Assembly (NCBI GenBank): GCA_022575985.1
Contig: JAKSXM010000002.1
Coordinates: forward strand, 17,533,001-17,597,000
Length of the DNA stretch: 64,000 bases
Source of the DNA: Anagrus nilaparvatae
Lineage: Eukaryota > Arthropoda > Insecta > Hymenoptera > Mymaridae
Direction: 5' to 3'
Part shown: positions 1-13,100 of the stretch, piece by piece
Numbering within the stretch: the first letter of the stretch is position 1
Layout: each line of letters starts with the position of its first letter
Program-made: the position numbers and the translations under genes
Notes under the pieces: generated by a model
What the model was told of the DNA's origin: nothing
Seen by the model: only the letters and a program-made list of their open reading frames with translations
The model's database searches: none

Positions 1-49
1 ACTGCTTGCAAGGCCAAAACCTGTGATTTATCCCTTGGTTAACAAATAA

Positions 50-2822
50 CTACATTGTGTAGTAATTAGAGAAAGAACGAATTCCTAATTAATAGGGTTA
101 TTTACATGTAAATTACAACATTTTGCAGCCAAAGAATAGCCTAAATTTTTTTATTTTAAAAGTTTTTTTTTTAACCCTATTGTTCAGAAAAATTTTTACG
201 CGCCGAATGTACGACGGAAAATAATGTACTGGAAAAATCCGATTGTCTTAGCCGATTGTAGCAAAATCAATTCAAAGACATTTTTGTTACGCAAAAAATA
301 AAAAAAAAAATACATAAATAATTTTTCTTTCTTCTATATTTTATGTTGGCAATTGGTATCAAATTTGAAATATAATATAAACCAAAAATAATTTTTAAAA
401 TAACTTGCCAAAGAAGAAAAGGAATAATTTTGGCGTAAATTTATTTATTTTCAAAACATGCCATTTATTAAAATACTTGATCAAAATAAATATAAATTTA
501 AATTATTGTTTTGTACAAATATAATTTGTGTTTAACAAGATAAAAAAAAGATAAAATTATTTTTTTAATGCCCGTATTACATAAAAAAGGTAGTTTGTAA
601 ATGTCGAAATTGTACATCTCTTGAAACAAGAAAGTAAAAACAAATCTGATAAATTTTGGACGTCTAAAGTTTTAATAAAGTTATGCAATTTCCGAAATTT
701 TTGTTTTAAAAAGTAAATCATCCTTTTTTATCTTAAGAATTAAATCTTTCTCAATTTCGTTTTTAATAATTTTTGCGTAACAAGCTGAAATACTAACGAG
801 AATCACTTTATTTTCTGCAGAGTAGCAAAAGCAAAATATTTATTTTCTATCTTTATTTATTAATTTTTAACATCAAAAAATTCTAAGAAGATTTTTTCAA
901 TTAATCTGTGTTAATAAGGACCTCAAAAAGGCTTCAGATAATAAAAATAAAAAAATTATCTTTTAGTTCCATTTAGATCGTGTTCATTATTTATAATAAA
1001 CTCATCAAATTTATTTGCTTAAAAAAAGACTTGCATTTACTAAATAAAATATAATAAAGTAAGTTTATTAATATTTTCATAAAGAGTTGTCGCGTGTGGG
1101 TCGAGTCCGGTTTTTTTTTAATATTAAAAAGCCTACGCCTTTTACTATTTAACAAACACACATTTAAAATTTTTTTGCATTAGTATTACTGATTCAGAAC
1201 AAGATGTAAAAAGTGAGGACGTATTTGATACAAAATTTTTAATCATTTTGATGAGCATAAAGGATTAAAAAATTGATTTCTTTACACTAAGCGCGGAATT
1301 TCATGATTTAAAAATTTTTTTATACATATTTATAGGTTAATGAACTTGAAATTTATAATTTTAATTGTATATATTAAACATGTCCTTAAATATCTTGTAT
1401 AACATTTTGCATTTAAATAAAAAGTTAATAAAAATCCAATTATATTTCTCAATAAAAAAATATTGACATTATAAAATTGGAATTAATTTTTTTTTATGTT
1501 TCTATAATATTTTCTTTTTAGTTTTTTTATTAGTAATATTCTGTAATTTCAATCTTGTGGTTCTAGATTTTCATTTATGACTATTTATTTATAAAGATAA
1601 ATTTAAGTCGTAAATATTTAAACTTTGCCTTAAATTCTAGGAAATAACTTAAGCGTAGAATTTCAATTTTTACACTTAAAAAAAGTTTTACAATTTCCAA
1701 AAAGCACTAAATTCTTGATTATGTAACCAGAGCATTCTCACTTTCGATTCGTAAAATCAAAATTTATTTTCTAAATTCATGATAAATCATTGTTTATAAC
1801 ATAAATTTTGATTTAAAACTTAATTTTTAACCTAAACTAAAAATACAAACTATCTGCATAAGTATCTTAATTTTGGACTAATAAAAGAGTAATATTGTTT
1901 GCTAACTACAATAATAATTTTTTTATATTTTTACAATTATTTTCAAAATTTCATATACTTTTTATAAATTAAAGCTTATCTAATGGCTACAATCATGGCT
2001 ACATCTTTTTTACAGTGTATATATTTAAAAAAAAATAAATTAAATAAATTTGTAAATTTCATTTATTAGCAAGTTCGATTTGATTTTTAAAATCTCAATC
2101 TGAAGCTGCTATCAATCAAATACATGTTTTTTGATAATTATTTTCTCATAATATATTCAAAACTCAACTTTCTCTATTAAAACGAATAAAAATTTCTTTG
2201 AAAAAACAAAGCTTTTAACCCCTGATTTAAAAATCATAAAAAAATTATTCGAAAAATAAAATTTAAATTCCTCACTCTAATTAAATTATAAAATTAGCAA
2301 ATAAAAAAAAATTACATAGACAAACTGGCGCGGAAGTACATTTTTTTTCCTCTTCAAAAAATATTATTAAAATGTAATATACATAGTGAAATCGTGTATA
2401 TATAAACAACATTTCAGTCTTTTTCTTAAAAAATATTACATTGTGTAGAAAAAGATAGAAAATATTATTAAATTATATTGCATTTTCCTTTGTCTTATTT
2501 TTTTTCGAATAAAACAATAGGAAATTTTTTGAGGTTTTTTTTCTTTACTTTACTATTATAATATAATATGCATAATAATAACGTGTTTTATACGTGTTTT
2601 AAGTGTCTGTGTAGTCCAAAATAAAAAAAACTTTTCTTTTTATTGTACACATAAAAAGATTTTTTATTTTTTTTACTTAAATATTAATTAAATTAATAAA
2701 AACCTGAGTTTATTATTTTAATCTTATGATTCTAATTATACAGAGAGGATTTTTAAATTATTTACAATTAAATTAAGTGAAAAGCTTTATAAAAGCTCGT
2801 TTTGTTATTTGTATAAATTGTA
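50..2822. other. AT-rich intergenic stretch, no gene seen
   Basis: Very AT-rich sequence with homopolymer A and T runs. I see no convincing ORF, RNA gene or terminal repeats. The only less AT-rich patches are 195-270, 1085-1115 and 1195-1260, and none can be tied to a gene. It lies downstream of the minus-strand cuticle gene, which ends at 3731. Confidence 0.6.
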
Positions 2823-3316
2823 CACTGAAAGAAAAAATTTAATTTGTAAGCTTTTCTTCAATAGTATTTTACTATTCATTTTTATTGAAAAGAGCTGAAT
2901 TTTTATCTCAACAATAAGTCCAAACCTCAATCAACCCATTTTATTTTTTTTTTCAGCTATGTGAATATTTATCAACACTGTACGGTTACTTTGTTTGAAT
3001 TTTGCTAGAATTGTTTGAATCGCCTGAATTTTAAAACAATTTAATTGAAAATTTAAGCTATTCAAGTAAATTTTGAGTAGCATAATCTGACAGTATTTGC
3101 AAACAAACATTTTAAAAATTCAAGCAAAATCAAGCAAACTAACTTGGCAGTGTAAATACTTAATTTTTTATTTAATTTTAACCTTCACAGATTAACTGGG
3201 ATTGTTGATACCCTAAATTTTTATTCTAAAAATTTCACCTTATCAAAAAGAAAACCCGTTTACAATTTACACCAAAAATTCTTTCTTTTTGCACAATTTA
3301 CAATTTTCTTTCAGTG
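2823..3316. mobile_element. MITE with TA duplication, terminal CACTGAAAG...CTTTCAGTG
   Basis: The left end reads TA|CACTGAAAGAAAA and the right end TTTTCTTTCAGTG|TA, so the termini are inverted copies and TA flanks both sides. The inversion continues inward less perfectly (AATTTGTAAG against the inverse of TTTACAATT). It is 494 bp with no coding capacity. Short inverted termini plus a TA duplication fit a non-autonomous Tc1/mariner-type element; the superfamily is inferred from the duplication alone. Confidence 0.7.
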
Positions 3317-3730
3317 TACGCATTTACTAAACAATGAATCATTCGAAAATAATTCATATATGTCATGGTTCATTTTCACACACACACATATATGTATATG
3401 TATATATATTTTCTATAATTTACGCCTTTAAAATTAATGACTATCCTTATTTTTATATTTTTACTTATTTTTCATAAATCCGTACATTAAATTATAAAAA
3501 AATTTTGTTTTTTACAATTAAAGAAGCAAATAATAAATATATAATTAAAATTATTATTATTATGGCAACTTATTATTAAACAAAATAGCACATATTTTTA
3601 TAATAATCAATAATAATAAATAAATTATTTAAAAAAAAAAAAAAATTATTGATTATTTAAATTATTTTGACTAAAAAATAAATTAATTTAAATATTTACA
3701 AAAAAAATATTTCTTTAAATTAACAGGCAC
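3317..3730. other. 3' flank of cuticle gene with CA/TA microsatellite
   Basis: Follows the stop codon of the minus-strand cuticle gene and should hold its 3' UTR. I found no clean AATAAA on the minus strand close to the stop, so the polyadenylation site is not placed. A CA/TA simple repeat runs from about 3379 to 3410. Confidence 0.5.
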
Positions 3731-4100
3731 TTAATCATATGGTTTAGCATTATGACCAACATAACGATTGCTTTTTTTATGTTGAAAACCATTTTTATCA
3801 TCAGCTTTGTAATAAATGACACGTCTTATACCAAATGGATCAACGTAACCAAATGAACCAATACTTTTATCTTTTCTACGTTCTTCTTCGTGATAATGAG
3901 TTTTTAAATAATATTGAAAACTGTTATTGTGAGTTATCGATGTACCATCGTGAGTTGGCGATGATTCTGAATCTGTTGATTTTGATGTATTTCTTACTCG
4001 ATTAGAAGATTTATTTATACGGTGAGTTGCAGTTGATGGTTGTGTTTGTCGCTTGTTGTTGCTTAATGATGATGTTGTACCGTTCCAACGACGGCGGCCT
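3731..4100 (-). CDS. Cuticle gene exon 6: C-terminal RR module and stop
   Basis: Acceptor TTAATTTTCAG| precedes 4100, and the exon ends with TAA at 3731-3733. It completes Arg (AG|A), then GRRRWNGTTSS and a basic Ser/Thr-rich stretch, followed by FQYYLKTHYHEEERRKDK and the RR core GSFGYVDPFGIRRVIYYKAD with NGFQ, ending AKPYD. G-x-F-G-Y-V-D-P-F-G then Y-Y-x-A-D and N-G-F match the chitin_bind_4 signature, so the protein carries RR modules at both ends. Confidence 0.93.
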
Positions 4101-7100
4101 CTGAAAATTAAATATTCGATTGTTAGTACTGTATAATTTAAATTAAATATAAAATTATATTTTCTGTTTGTTTGTTTATTTTTTTAATTTAATTAATTTT
4201 TTATGCGTATATGAAGCATTTCAAGCCAATTTTTTAAATAGATATTTTCAAATTCACAAAAAATTTGTTTACCCCAAATTTAAAAATTTGACCTGAAATG
4301 TTCCATACACGCCTAAAAGCAACATTAAAATAGCACAGTAATTAGAAAGACTGACATATTTACAGAAACTCAAAAAAGAAAAACAGTTTGAGTAAGATGT
4401 ATAAGTGAGTATAAACAATTTAAAAACGTATTATTTAATAATTATTATTTACTTTTCAAAGTCTGTAATTAATTTAATTTTTTTTATATTCTTTATGCAC
4501 GTGATATGTGAACATCTTTTTATTTTATTCTCTGTTTAAAAACTTAATTTTTTAAAACCAAGGTTAAATAACACATGCTGTGTGTCTTTAATTTGTTATA
4601 CAATTTTATGTAAATTGTAATTTTTTATTAATGATAATAATTTTGTAAAATAAACGATCATGAATATATTAATAATTTTGAAAAATTTTTTGGAGCAAAT
4701 TGAATTATATCATAATAATTAACGAAATTTAATAAAAAGTTAAGTTTAAGGATAAAGAATCAATGGAATAACTTAATAAGTAATTTTTGTTTCATGTCAT
4801 TTATTTAAAAATTATTTGGAATTATGTGTGGTTATTTCAATTCAGTAGGTCAATTTATCGAAACCCAAATAGCTGATATTAGAACAGCGGTTATTTAACC
4901 TTAAAATTTTTTAAATACAATAATCAGTGTGATTTAAAGATAAACAATAGATTTTATGTTTTATTTATAGAAATTATTGATCACGAAATCAAGTTAAAAA
5001 AATTAAACCGCAGTCTATCTTTCTAAACATTGATAAGTTTCTGATACCAAGATCCAAAAGTAAATATTAAAACTTTAACCACATTTTAACAAATTTTAAC
5101 CACAAAAATTTTATAAAGGAAATGACCCACAAAACTGTTTATTTATGTAGGTCACCGAACAAAGTAGTTATTTGCAACTTGAGTACACTGTTAAAAAACT
5201 GGCTTTGGTTATAAGTAAATTTATATTCCAGTACTACTTCAGCTATAATGGCTTCAGAAAAGTTCTAATATCGATTTTTTGGATCATTGAATTTGGGGTC
5301 CAAAAATGGCTGGAAATTAGGGGAACGTCCTTACATCAGAAAAACTACCCCTTTTAAGGTTTTTTTGCAATATTCTATAAGCACATCTAAAATGGTAAAA
5401 AATGCAATTTTTTAAAGATTTTTATTAAATTATAGGGTTTAATACATAATGTGTTATATTTAAGTTATTTGGGGAATTTTTAGGGGTTGGAAGATACCCC
5501 CAAAATAAGAAAAAATTTAATAAACACGTAGTAATTGTATTTTTTGTAATTTTTTGTGGGTTCAAGTATTTTAAAATGTTTTATTAAATGTTGACCATTA
5601 TTTATCTTATTCACCCCTCTCCAGGGAGGTAAAATGTATTAAAACTACCCCTAAATGTTGAAACACTAAAAAAAATGTCCTAAATTTTTTTTCAAATTCC
5701 TTTTGTTTTATCAAAAAGATCTAATTATTTAAATTTAACTTATTAGATAAATGAAGCCCAGACAAAAAATATTAAATAATATTTGTAAATTATATTCAAA
5801 ATGCATATCAAATATCAATAAATTAAAAATTAAAACTTTATGAATATTTATTTGTTTAAATAATAAATTTTTAAATTAATTCCATTTGTGATGTATGTGC
5901 CTGATAAAGAAAATTAATAGCTGTCATTTTATCACGATTTCTTATTTTATGTAAATTTGAAATTTGTGGCCAATTTATTAGATTCAATAAAAAATTAATT
6001 AAAAAATGTTATATTAAATAATTTGTCTGTATTTTAATATTTAATAGAAAAACTATTTATAAATAAAGAAAACAACTTTTCAAAAGTATCAAAAGCGATA
6101 GACACCTTACAAATGTACCCTAAAGGCATATTTAAAAAAATCTCCCATCCCATAATAAAATAAAAAAATAAAAAAAGACTTAAACCTGTAAGTTGATGCT
6201 GGTGTCAGACGAATCGTATTTGTTTGACTTGCTAAATGATTTTGGTCATGTTCGTTATTATCTTCATTATTATCATCAATAAGGTAAGAGGATGATGAAG
6301 AAGGTTCTGATAAAATATTAGCTTCATCAGAAATAGACGTTTTTTCATTAATGTAAGGATTATTTCTATATAGATTTCTATAACGATTTCTTAACCTATA
6401 ATTCGAAGAGTATATGTGGTTCTTAGTCGTCACTTGAGGCGAATAATTTTTTATATTATTATTATTATTTTTATCTTCGTAAGACAATAAAGAAGGCGTT
6501 GTATATTTAAAAGGTCTTATTGTTGTTGTTGCTGGTGGTGGTGTTTTTGCTGTTTTTGATGATGAAACAATTGGTTTCTTATACCTGGAATAAAGAAATT
6601 TATTTAATTTAAATTTAATTTGATTTTATGGCTAATATAAAAACTTTTTATTTTTATTTCTTGATCTAATTGAAGCTTTAGTAAAATTTTAATAACATTT
6701 TAAAACTTATTAAAGAAATGTTATTTACAAATATGAATAAATCTATTTTGAAGGGTGTGAAATTTGGAGGACAAGTTCATTTTTTAATTTTAGGATGGTG
6801 CAGCTTTTTAAAAAAATACTATCTTAATAGGCTCCTTTGCAGATAATTACAGCCTAAACCTTTAAGGGTATCAAATAGTTTAACATTAATAGCTATTTGT
6901 AATCCAAGGACAAAATATAGGTTTTGATCTTGCTTGCAGATTTTACGACCATCAAGCAAAGGTGGAATGCCATAGAGTTGTCCGTGGTGCAAACCATGGT
7001 AAAAAGCCAAAAAAAAAACGAACGTTTCCTGGATAAAAAATTTTTACGGAGGGTGTAAAAGGGGATGGGGGTAAAAAATTTCTCTCGAAGATCCTTTTTC

Positions 7101-10100
7101 GAAACAATCAGGGAAAAATCGTTAAAATAACTTATAATAAAAAAAAAAAAAATTTATTTAACTTGATGAACATCTGTGAATACAACTAGCAATTCAATGA
7201 CTAATTATCCTAAACTCATTACAAAGCAAAAAAAAAAACTATTAAAAATATATACCGTAAAGAATGATATATCGGAGTCGAGGAAACTTGATGGTAACTC
7301 TTTGAATAAGCATTAGACTCAATGCTATTACTAGATATGTCCTTGATTTCTGGTTGTCTGAAAGAAAAAAAACATAATTTTATTTTACATTACGGTCAAT
7401 AAATAAATAAATAAAAAAACTTTAAATGGAAATTTTTTAATACAAAAAAAATGTCCTTCAATTTGGAAAAAAACCGCTATTGGTTATCCATTGAAGGAAA
7501 TGTTTATTATATAAATTGAAGAAGCACAGTATCTTAAAAAAGACATATTAACGATTGCATCAAACTATTATACAAACAATGATTATAATAATTATGTCAT
7601 TAGGTTACTACTACATATACAAAAATTATTTAACCGCAAAATTTTATAATTAGACGCGACTATATTTTTTTTTTCAATGATTTTTTTTTTTTTTATAGAA
7701 AATTTTATGAGTTAGTTTAGATACTGTGGGATTTAATTATGTCCTTGATGATATGTTTTATGATTTTTTGATCATCTTAGATCTCAACTTTTTTCTTTTT
7801 ATGATAGATAATTTTTAAAATTATGCTAAATAACGTGTGTAGAAATACTTAAAGGAAAAATAATTGTCAAGAAAAAAAAAATTAAGAAATTTGTTTTACA
7901 ATTTTATGTGTGTTTTTTTATTAACGTTTTGTGTTATAAAAAAATGATTATATTTTTATGAAAACAATGTAATTATATGAATATATTTCATGATTTTTTT
8001 TTATTAGTATGTTACTTAAAAATCACTTTTTTTATGTGCATAAAATTATCGTTTAGGAAAAATCTATTTAGACACGGATTGTTGAAATTTTCAGTTCATT
8101 TTAAAAATGTTTTTTTTTTTGGATTAGGAATAGTATAAAATGATTCAAAATCAGGGTTATTAGAAAATTTCCTAGATACTCCAGTCAAAATCCGAAAAGG
8201 AGGGGGTTGGGGGTGAGCTCATCCTCGCTGATCGAGAATTTCGGGGTCCCAAAGGTTTCATGAGAGTGCAACCTCCTTAAAATACGCAAAAATACTCATT
8301 TTTGGAAGTTTTTGTAATATATTCAAAAAATAACTAGAGTTTTGAATTTTTTGGTCGCTAAATACGAAATTGGGGGTTACGAGCATTAAAAATGAATTTT
8401 GCACCCTTAAATATGTAAAAAGTCTCTTAAAAAAGAGTGTTTTCAGAAGATAATGAATCATGAGTTACTAATGGTTTTTTGGTCGCTGATTACAAATTAA
8501 AAATTTTTTAAATTAATTATTTAACTGCAATTTAAATAATATAGCAATCTTAATAGCCCCCTACTCGTTATTATTTGTGAATATTGCAAAAAGATTCCTT
8601 TTTCGTGGTGTTTTTGCATATTTAAAGGTGTTAAATTTTATTTTACTTCCGCAGTTACCTAAAAATCGCTATTTGTTGTTAATTTTACCTAAAAAAGAAA
8701 GTTTTTACCAATTTTAGGGTGTTGCACTCCCAGAAAACCTTCGGGGCCCTAAAATTTGTAATGAGCGACTCAAACAACCTGTAGACAAGAAAATCTCTGG
8801 TGGGCATTATCAACTACTCCCCCCCCCCTTCCCGCCTCCGCTTTTTGACTATGAAGAATCAATAGGGTGGTGTAAAATTAAAACTCGTGGGGACTTAAAA
8901 GAAATGTGTCCCCTAAACACACTTGAATCTTGATATAAAATTTAATATTAAAGGGGTTGGTATTTTTACCTGCAAAAAGAAGTAGAACAATCAAATCCCA
9001 AAAAAGGGTTCAATCAAAATAGCCTTATTGAGGGGGTTCAAAAAAAAGTGACTTATTATAATAAAACAGTCAAAGTCACTTTTTCACAATAGCTAAAAGA
9101 TAATATGTATTTACTACAATGTTCTCAGATTGCCCTGATCTCCCCTATACGAATTTGATTTGATTTTTTCAGAATTTCTAAAATTTCTATTTGTTTAAAA
9201 AAAAAACTTATGTGTAATTTATTATGTAAAAAACAAAAATTGTTATTTTAATTGCATTAATAATTTACTTGTCAACAATTAAATAAATCAAGATGGTTAA
9301 CCAACAATTTTTTAAAATTATTTAAGTGTGCATAAAACTAAATTGCCCTTTCTTAAATGCCATATGAATTTTTTTTTGTTGCTAACATTATTAAGTAAGT
9401 TTTATGTGTGACAATAAAATAAATTTTACAAAGTGTCCAGAAAGAGTCAAGAAATGTTGCAGACGTACAATGAAAAAAATGTTACATCATGAGATTCTTG
9501 ATAAAAAAAAGTTACAATCACTTAATTATTCTTCTTTCGTAATAGTAAATGTACCAGCAATGTTAAATATCGCCCAAAATAAGCAAAAAATTCAAATTAC
9601 TGAAAAATATTGTTGATTCAGTTAATTTTTAATACCCCTCTTAGGTTTTTGGGTTCTCTTATCAGAACTCTGAAGTCATATTTTTAATATTCGATCACAG
9701 AAAACTTTTAGTATACGTAAAGTATACGTAAAAATGTTTGAAATAACTTTAATTGGCGATTTCGAGGTTAGAAACTTATAAATTTACTATTCTGAGTCGG
9801 TCATTTGAATTTTAAAAATATGACTTCAGAATCCTGATCACCCCGGAATCCAAGTGGCTTATCAAAGATTTATCTTATCAATTGATTTACTAAACATGTA
9901 AGAATTATTAATTTTTGCAAATTTTTTACTTATAAAACTAACAAGGGGAGTTCAATACATTTGGAACACCGAATTACACCAAATGGTTATGGATGAGTTT
10001 GTTATGTTAAAAAAACATGCCGACTACCCTCCGTTCCTTCCAATGGGCCATCTGAGCCTAGGAATGCAGGGCTCAATGTTATAAAATAGGATTTTTTGGT

Positions 10101-13100
10101 AATTTTCAAAGAAACGCCAAAACCTCGCAAGATAACGAAAACTCTTCTGGTTGGTCTCATTTTTTTGGTTTAAGTATCACCTTTCGTACGCCGTAAACCG
10201 CAATTTATTATCACTAATTCTCTTATCACTATAGCCAATTAACCAAACGGTCATTTTTAGCTAAAAATGACCAATTTTTAAAATGCTAACAAATTTGTAA
10301 TTTCTGACGAAAATGGGTTTTATAGATCTGAAAAAATTTGTACAAGCTTCAAATTTCCAAAAATTTTTTGCTCGTCTCATTTCCTTGATTCGTTTTTAAG
10401 GAATGGCTCTTCAAAGTTAGCATTAAAAATGAGCTTTTTTAAAAAATCGTAAAATTGGGACTGTGACTTCAAATTATCATATCTGGTTAACAAATAATTG
10501 CAAAAGGTAAAGTCAAGAAGTTTTGGAAACTTGAAGCTTGTACAAATTTTTTCAGACCTATAAAACCCATTTTCGTCAAAAATTACAAATTTGGCAGCAT
10601 TTTAAAAATTGGTCATTTTTAGCTAAAAATGACCGTTTGGTTAATTGGCTATAGTGATGAGAGAATTAGTGATAATAAATTTCGGTTTACGGTGTATGAA
10701 AGGTGATACTTAAACCAAAAAAATGAGACCATCCAGAAGAGTTTTGGTTAACTTGGGAGGTTTTGGCGTTTCTTTGAAAATTACCAAAAAATCCTATTTT
10801 ATAACATTGAGCCCTGCGTTTCTAGGCCCAGAAGGCCCATTGGAAGGAACGGAGGGTAGTCGGCATGTTTTTTCAACATAACAAACTCATCCATAACCAT
10901 TTGGTGTAATTCGGTGTTCCAAATGTATTGAACTCCCCTTGTAAGTATTGGCTGAAGGCAATATAGTTTTAATTACTCATACGAGTAATAGACTCCATCG
11001 TAAAACGATCGAAACCTTTAAAATTGATTTTAGTCACCAAAATTACACAAGATACTGAGATGGATCTATTTCGGTCCATTTAAAATTTTTGGATACATTT
11101 AACATTATTGGCGCCTTTACTATAAAAAAAAGTTTAAAGTATTTAATTAATTTTTCCGTATCCTATCACAAGTGTTTTTACGGAAGCCATGAACAGGTGA
11201 TATGTGATCATGCTAATATCTAAAATTCATCACTTATGGTGCTAACGATATCTTTTATCTACCTTGGTACACTATAAGTGCCGAAAATTTCGAGCCAAAT
11301 TTCCGTACAAATTTTACACCTGGATGGGCAAAAAATTTTTTTCAGTTGAGGGTGGAGGAACGGAAAACCAAGATGATGTACATATAAAAAACCTAAATGC
11401 ATGTTTAGTACAGCTGAGGGCTAGGTATAATGCAAAATTTGCTATTTTTATAATTTGTAATTATCAGTTTTACGAAATGTTAAGATTTTAAATCCAAATT
11501 TTTTTGATTCCTTAAGCCCCTAAGTCCCTAAATCGAAATAGTCTCTAGGTCCCATAATTCGAATTATTACAAATTCTCAAACCCGGATTTTAAGTCCCTA
11601 AAGCTGAATTATTTTAAGTTCCTAAATTGTAATTATATTAAGTCCCATTTTACCACCGCAATCTCTTGATTTTCGTATTCCCACTCTATAAACGTAGTCC
11701 ATATTAACAACCAAGCATTTACTCGATATTTCTTTATTTTTTCCACAAAGGGCTGATTTCATAATTGAAACTTTTAAGAACTAAATTTGCTCTGCTGTAT
11801 AAAAATAAGTTTGTAAAGTCTAAATTAATGGAAATAAAGTAAAGAACGTCCTCATGAGAAAAATAAATTTTTGAGCAATCAAATCTGCTTGCGGCAAAAA
11901 GAGTTTAGTTTTTTCAGTAAAAATAGCAAATGATAACTTTCCACCGAAAATTACTATATATTTGGTTTCAGCATACGTGAATAAGACGTGACTAGAAATT
12001 CACATACATTTACAGTAATAATTCTAAAGGGCATTGCAAAAAAATCATTAGTTTAATGATAAAAAAAAATATATATAACGTGTTACTCGTTTTTATAACA
12101 TTGGAAAATTACGTTATTAGGAAACTGGTATTAAATACAAGCATTAATTTTTCAAACATTAGGCTAAATATTTTTTGCAAGTCAGTTTAATAATAGATAT
12201 TGATTTTATAAATAATTTGAGTAATTGACGGTTCTGAATATTGTATTTTTATATAGGATGTAAAAAATGAGAATAAATATAAATAATAATATACACTCGT
12301 CTCTTGAGTATTATTAATTTAGTATTTTGAATTAACTGTAAAAAATCGTGTCCACGACTTTATAAGAATACTTGAAAAAGTAATAAAATATGATAAAGTT
12401 TTCTTGAATTTTCACATAAAATTACTTGGGTAATTTTCTTTACGCTAACCATAAACGGAACATTTACTCATAAAATAGTTCGGATATTTTCGTAAATTTT
12501 TTATAAAAGTTAACATTTAGGGTTTCGATGTCGAAAATAATCTATTGTGGGTCCAAATGGTTCTTATGGCATCAAAATATATTTAAAGGCAAAAATGAAA
12601 TTCTGATGGTTCTTTTATTACCAAAATAGAAAAAACTAAATTAAAGCCCAAGTAAATGAATATCGAAAAAAATTTTGGAAATACCGAGAAATTGTATAAT
12701 TGTCAATTTTGTCATTATGTTTAAAAATTCTTACTTTAATAAATTTAATACTTAATATAAAATGGCAATTTCGTCACTTGGCATACGTCAACTAGCTGTC
12801 AGATTACCACAAAGTATTTAATTCTTCAAAAAAATTTATATTTTTGAGATAAATTAAGCGAATGGGACAACAAAGAGCTGTAAACTAGTCCTCTATAAAA
12901 TTTACAGTTAACAGCGTAAGCGCAAAATTTTTTAGTGCCTTAAAACCCATAAAATTAATAAAACAATTTTTCACCAATGAACTGCAAAAATCAGCGCATT
13001 TAAAAATCTAAGCTTATAAATTACTCGATAAATTTCATTAACATCTTAAATAACTTCCATAACATAAATTTTAATATAAATTAAAGACATAAAAGAAGAA

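Noticed and set aside
2..49. Plus-strand open stretch at the window edge (LLARPKPVIYPLVNK, then stop), GC-raised
   Set aside because: A second frame is also open and only 16 codons are visible; it could be the tail of an exon to the left, but that cannot be judged here.
1085..1125. GGGTCGAGTCC followed by a T run, like a tRNA B box and terminator
   Set aside because: No A box, no cloverleaf and no upstream tRNA body; at best a SINE trace.
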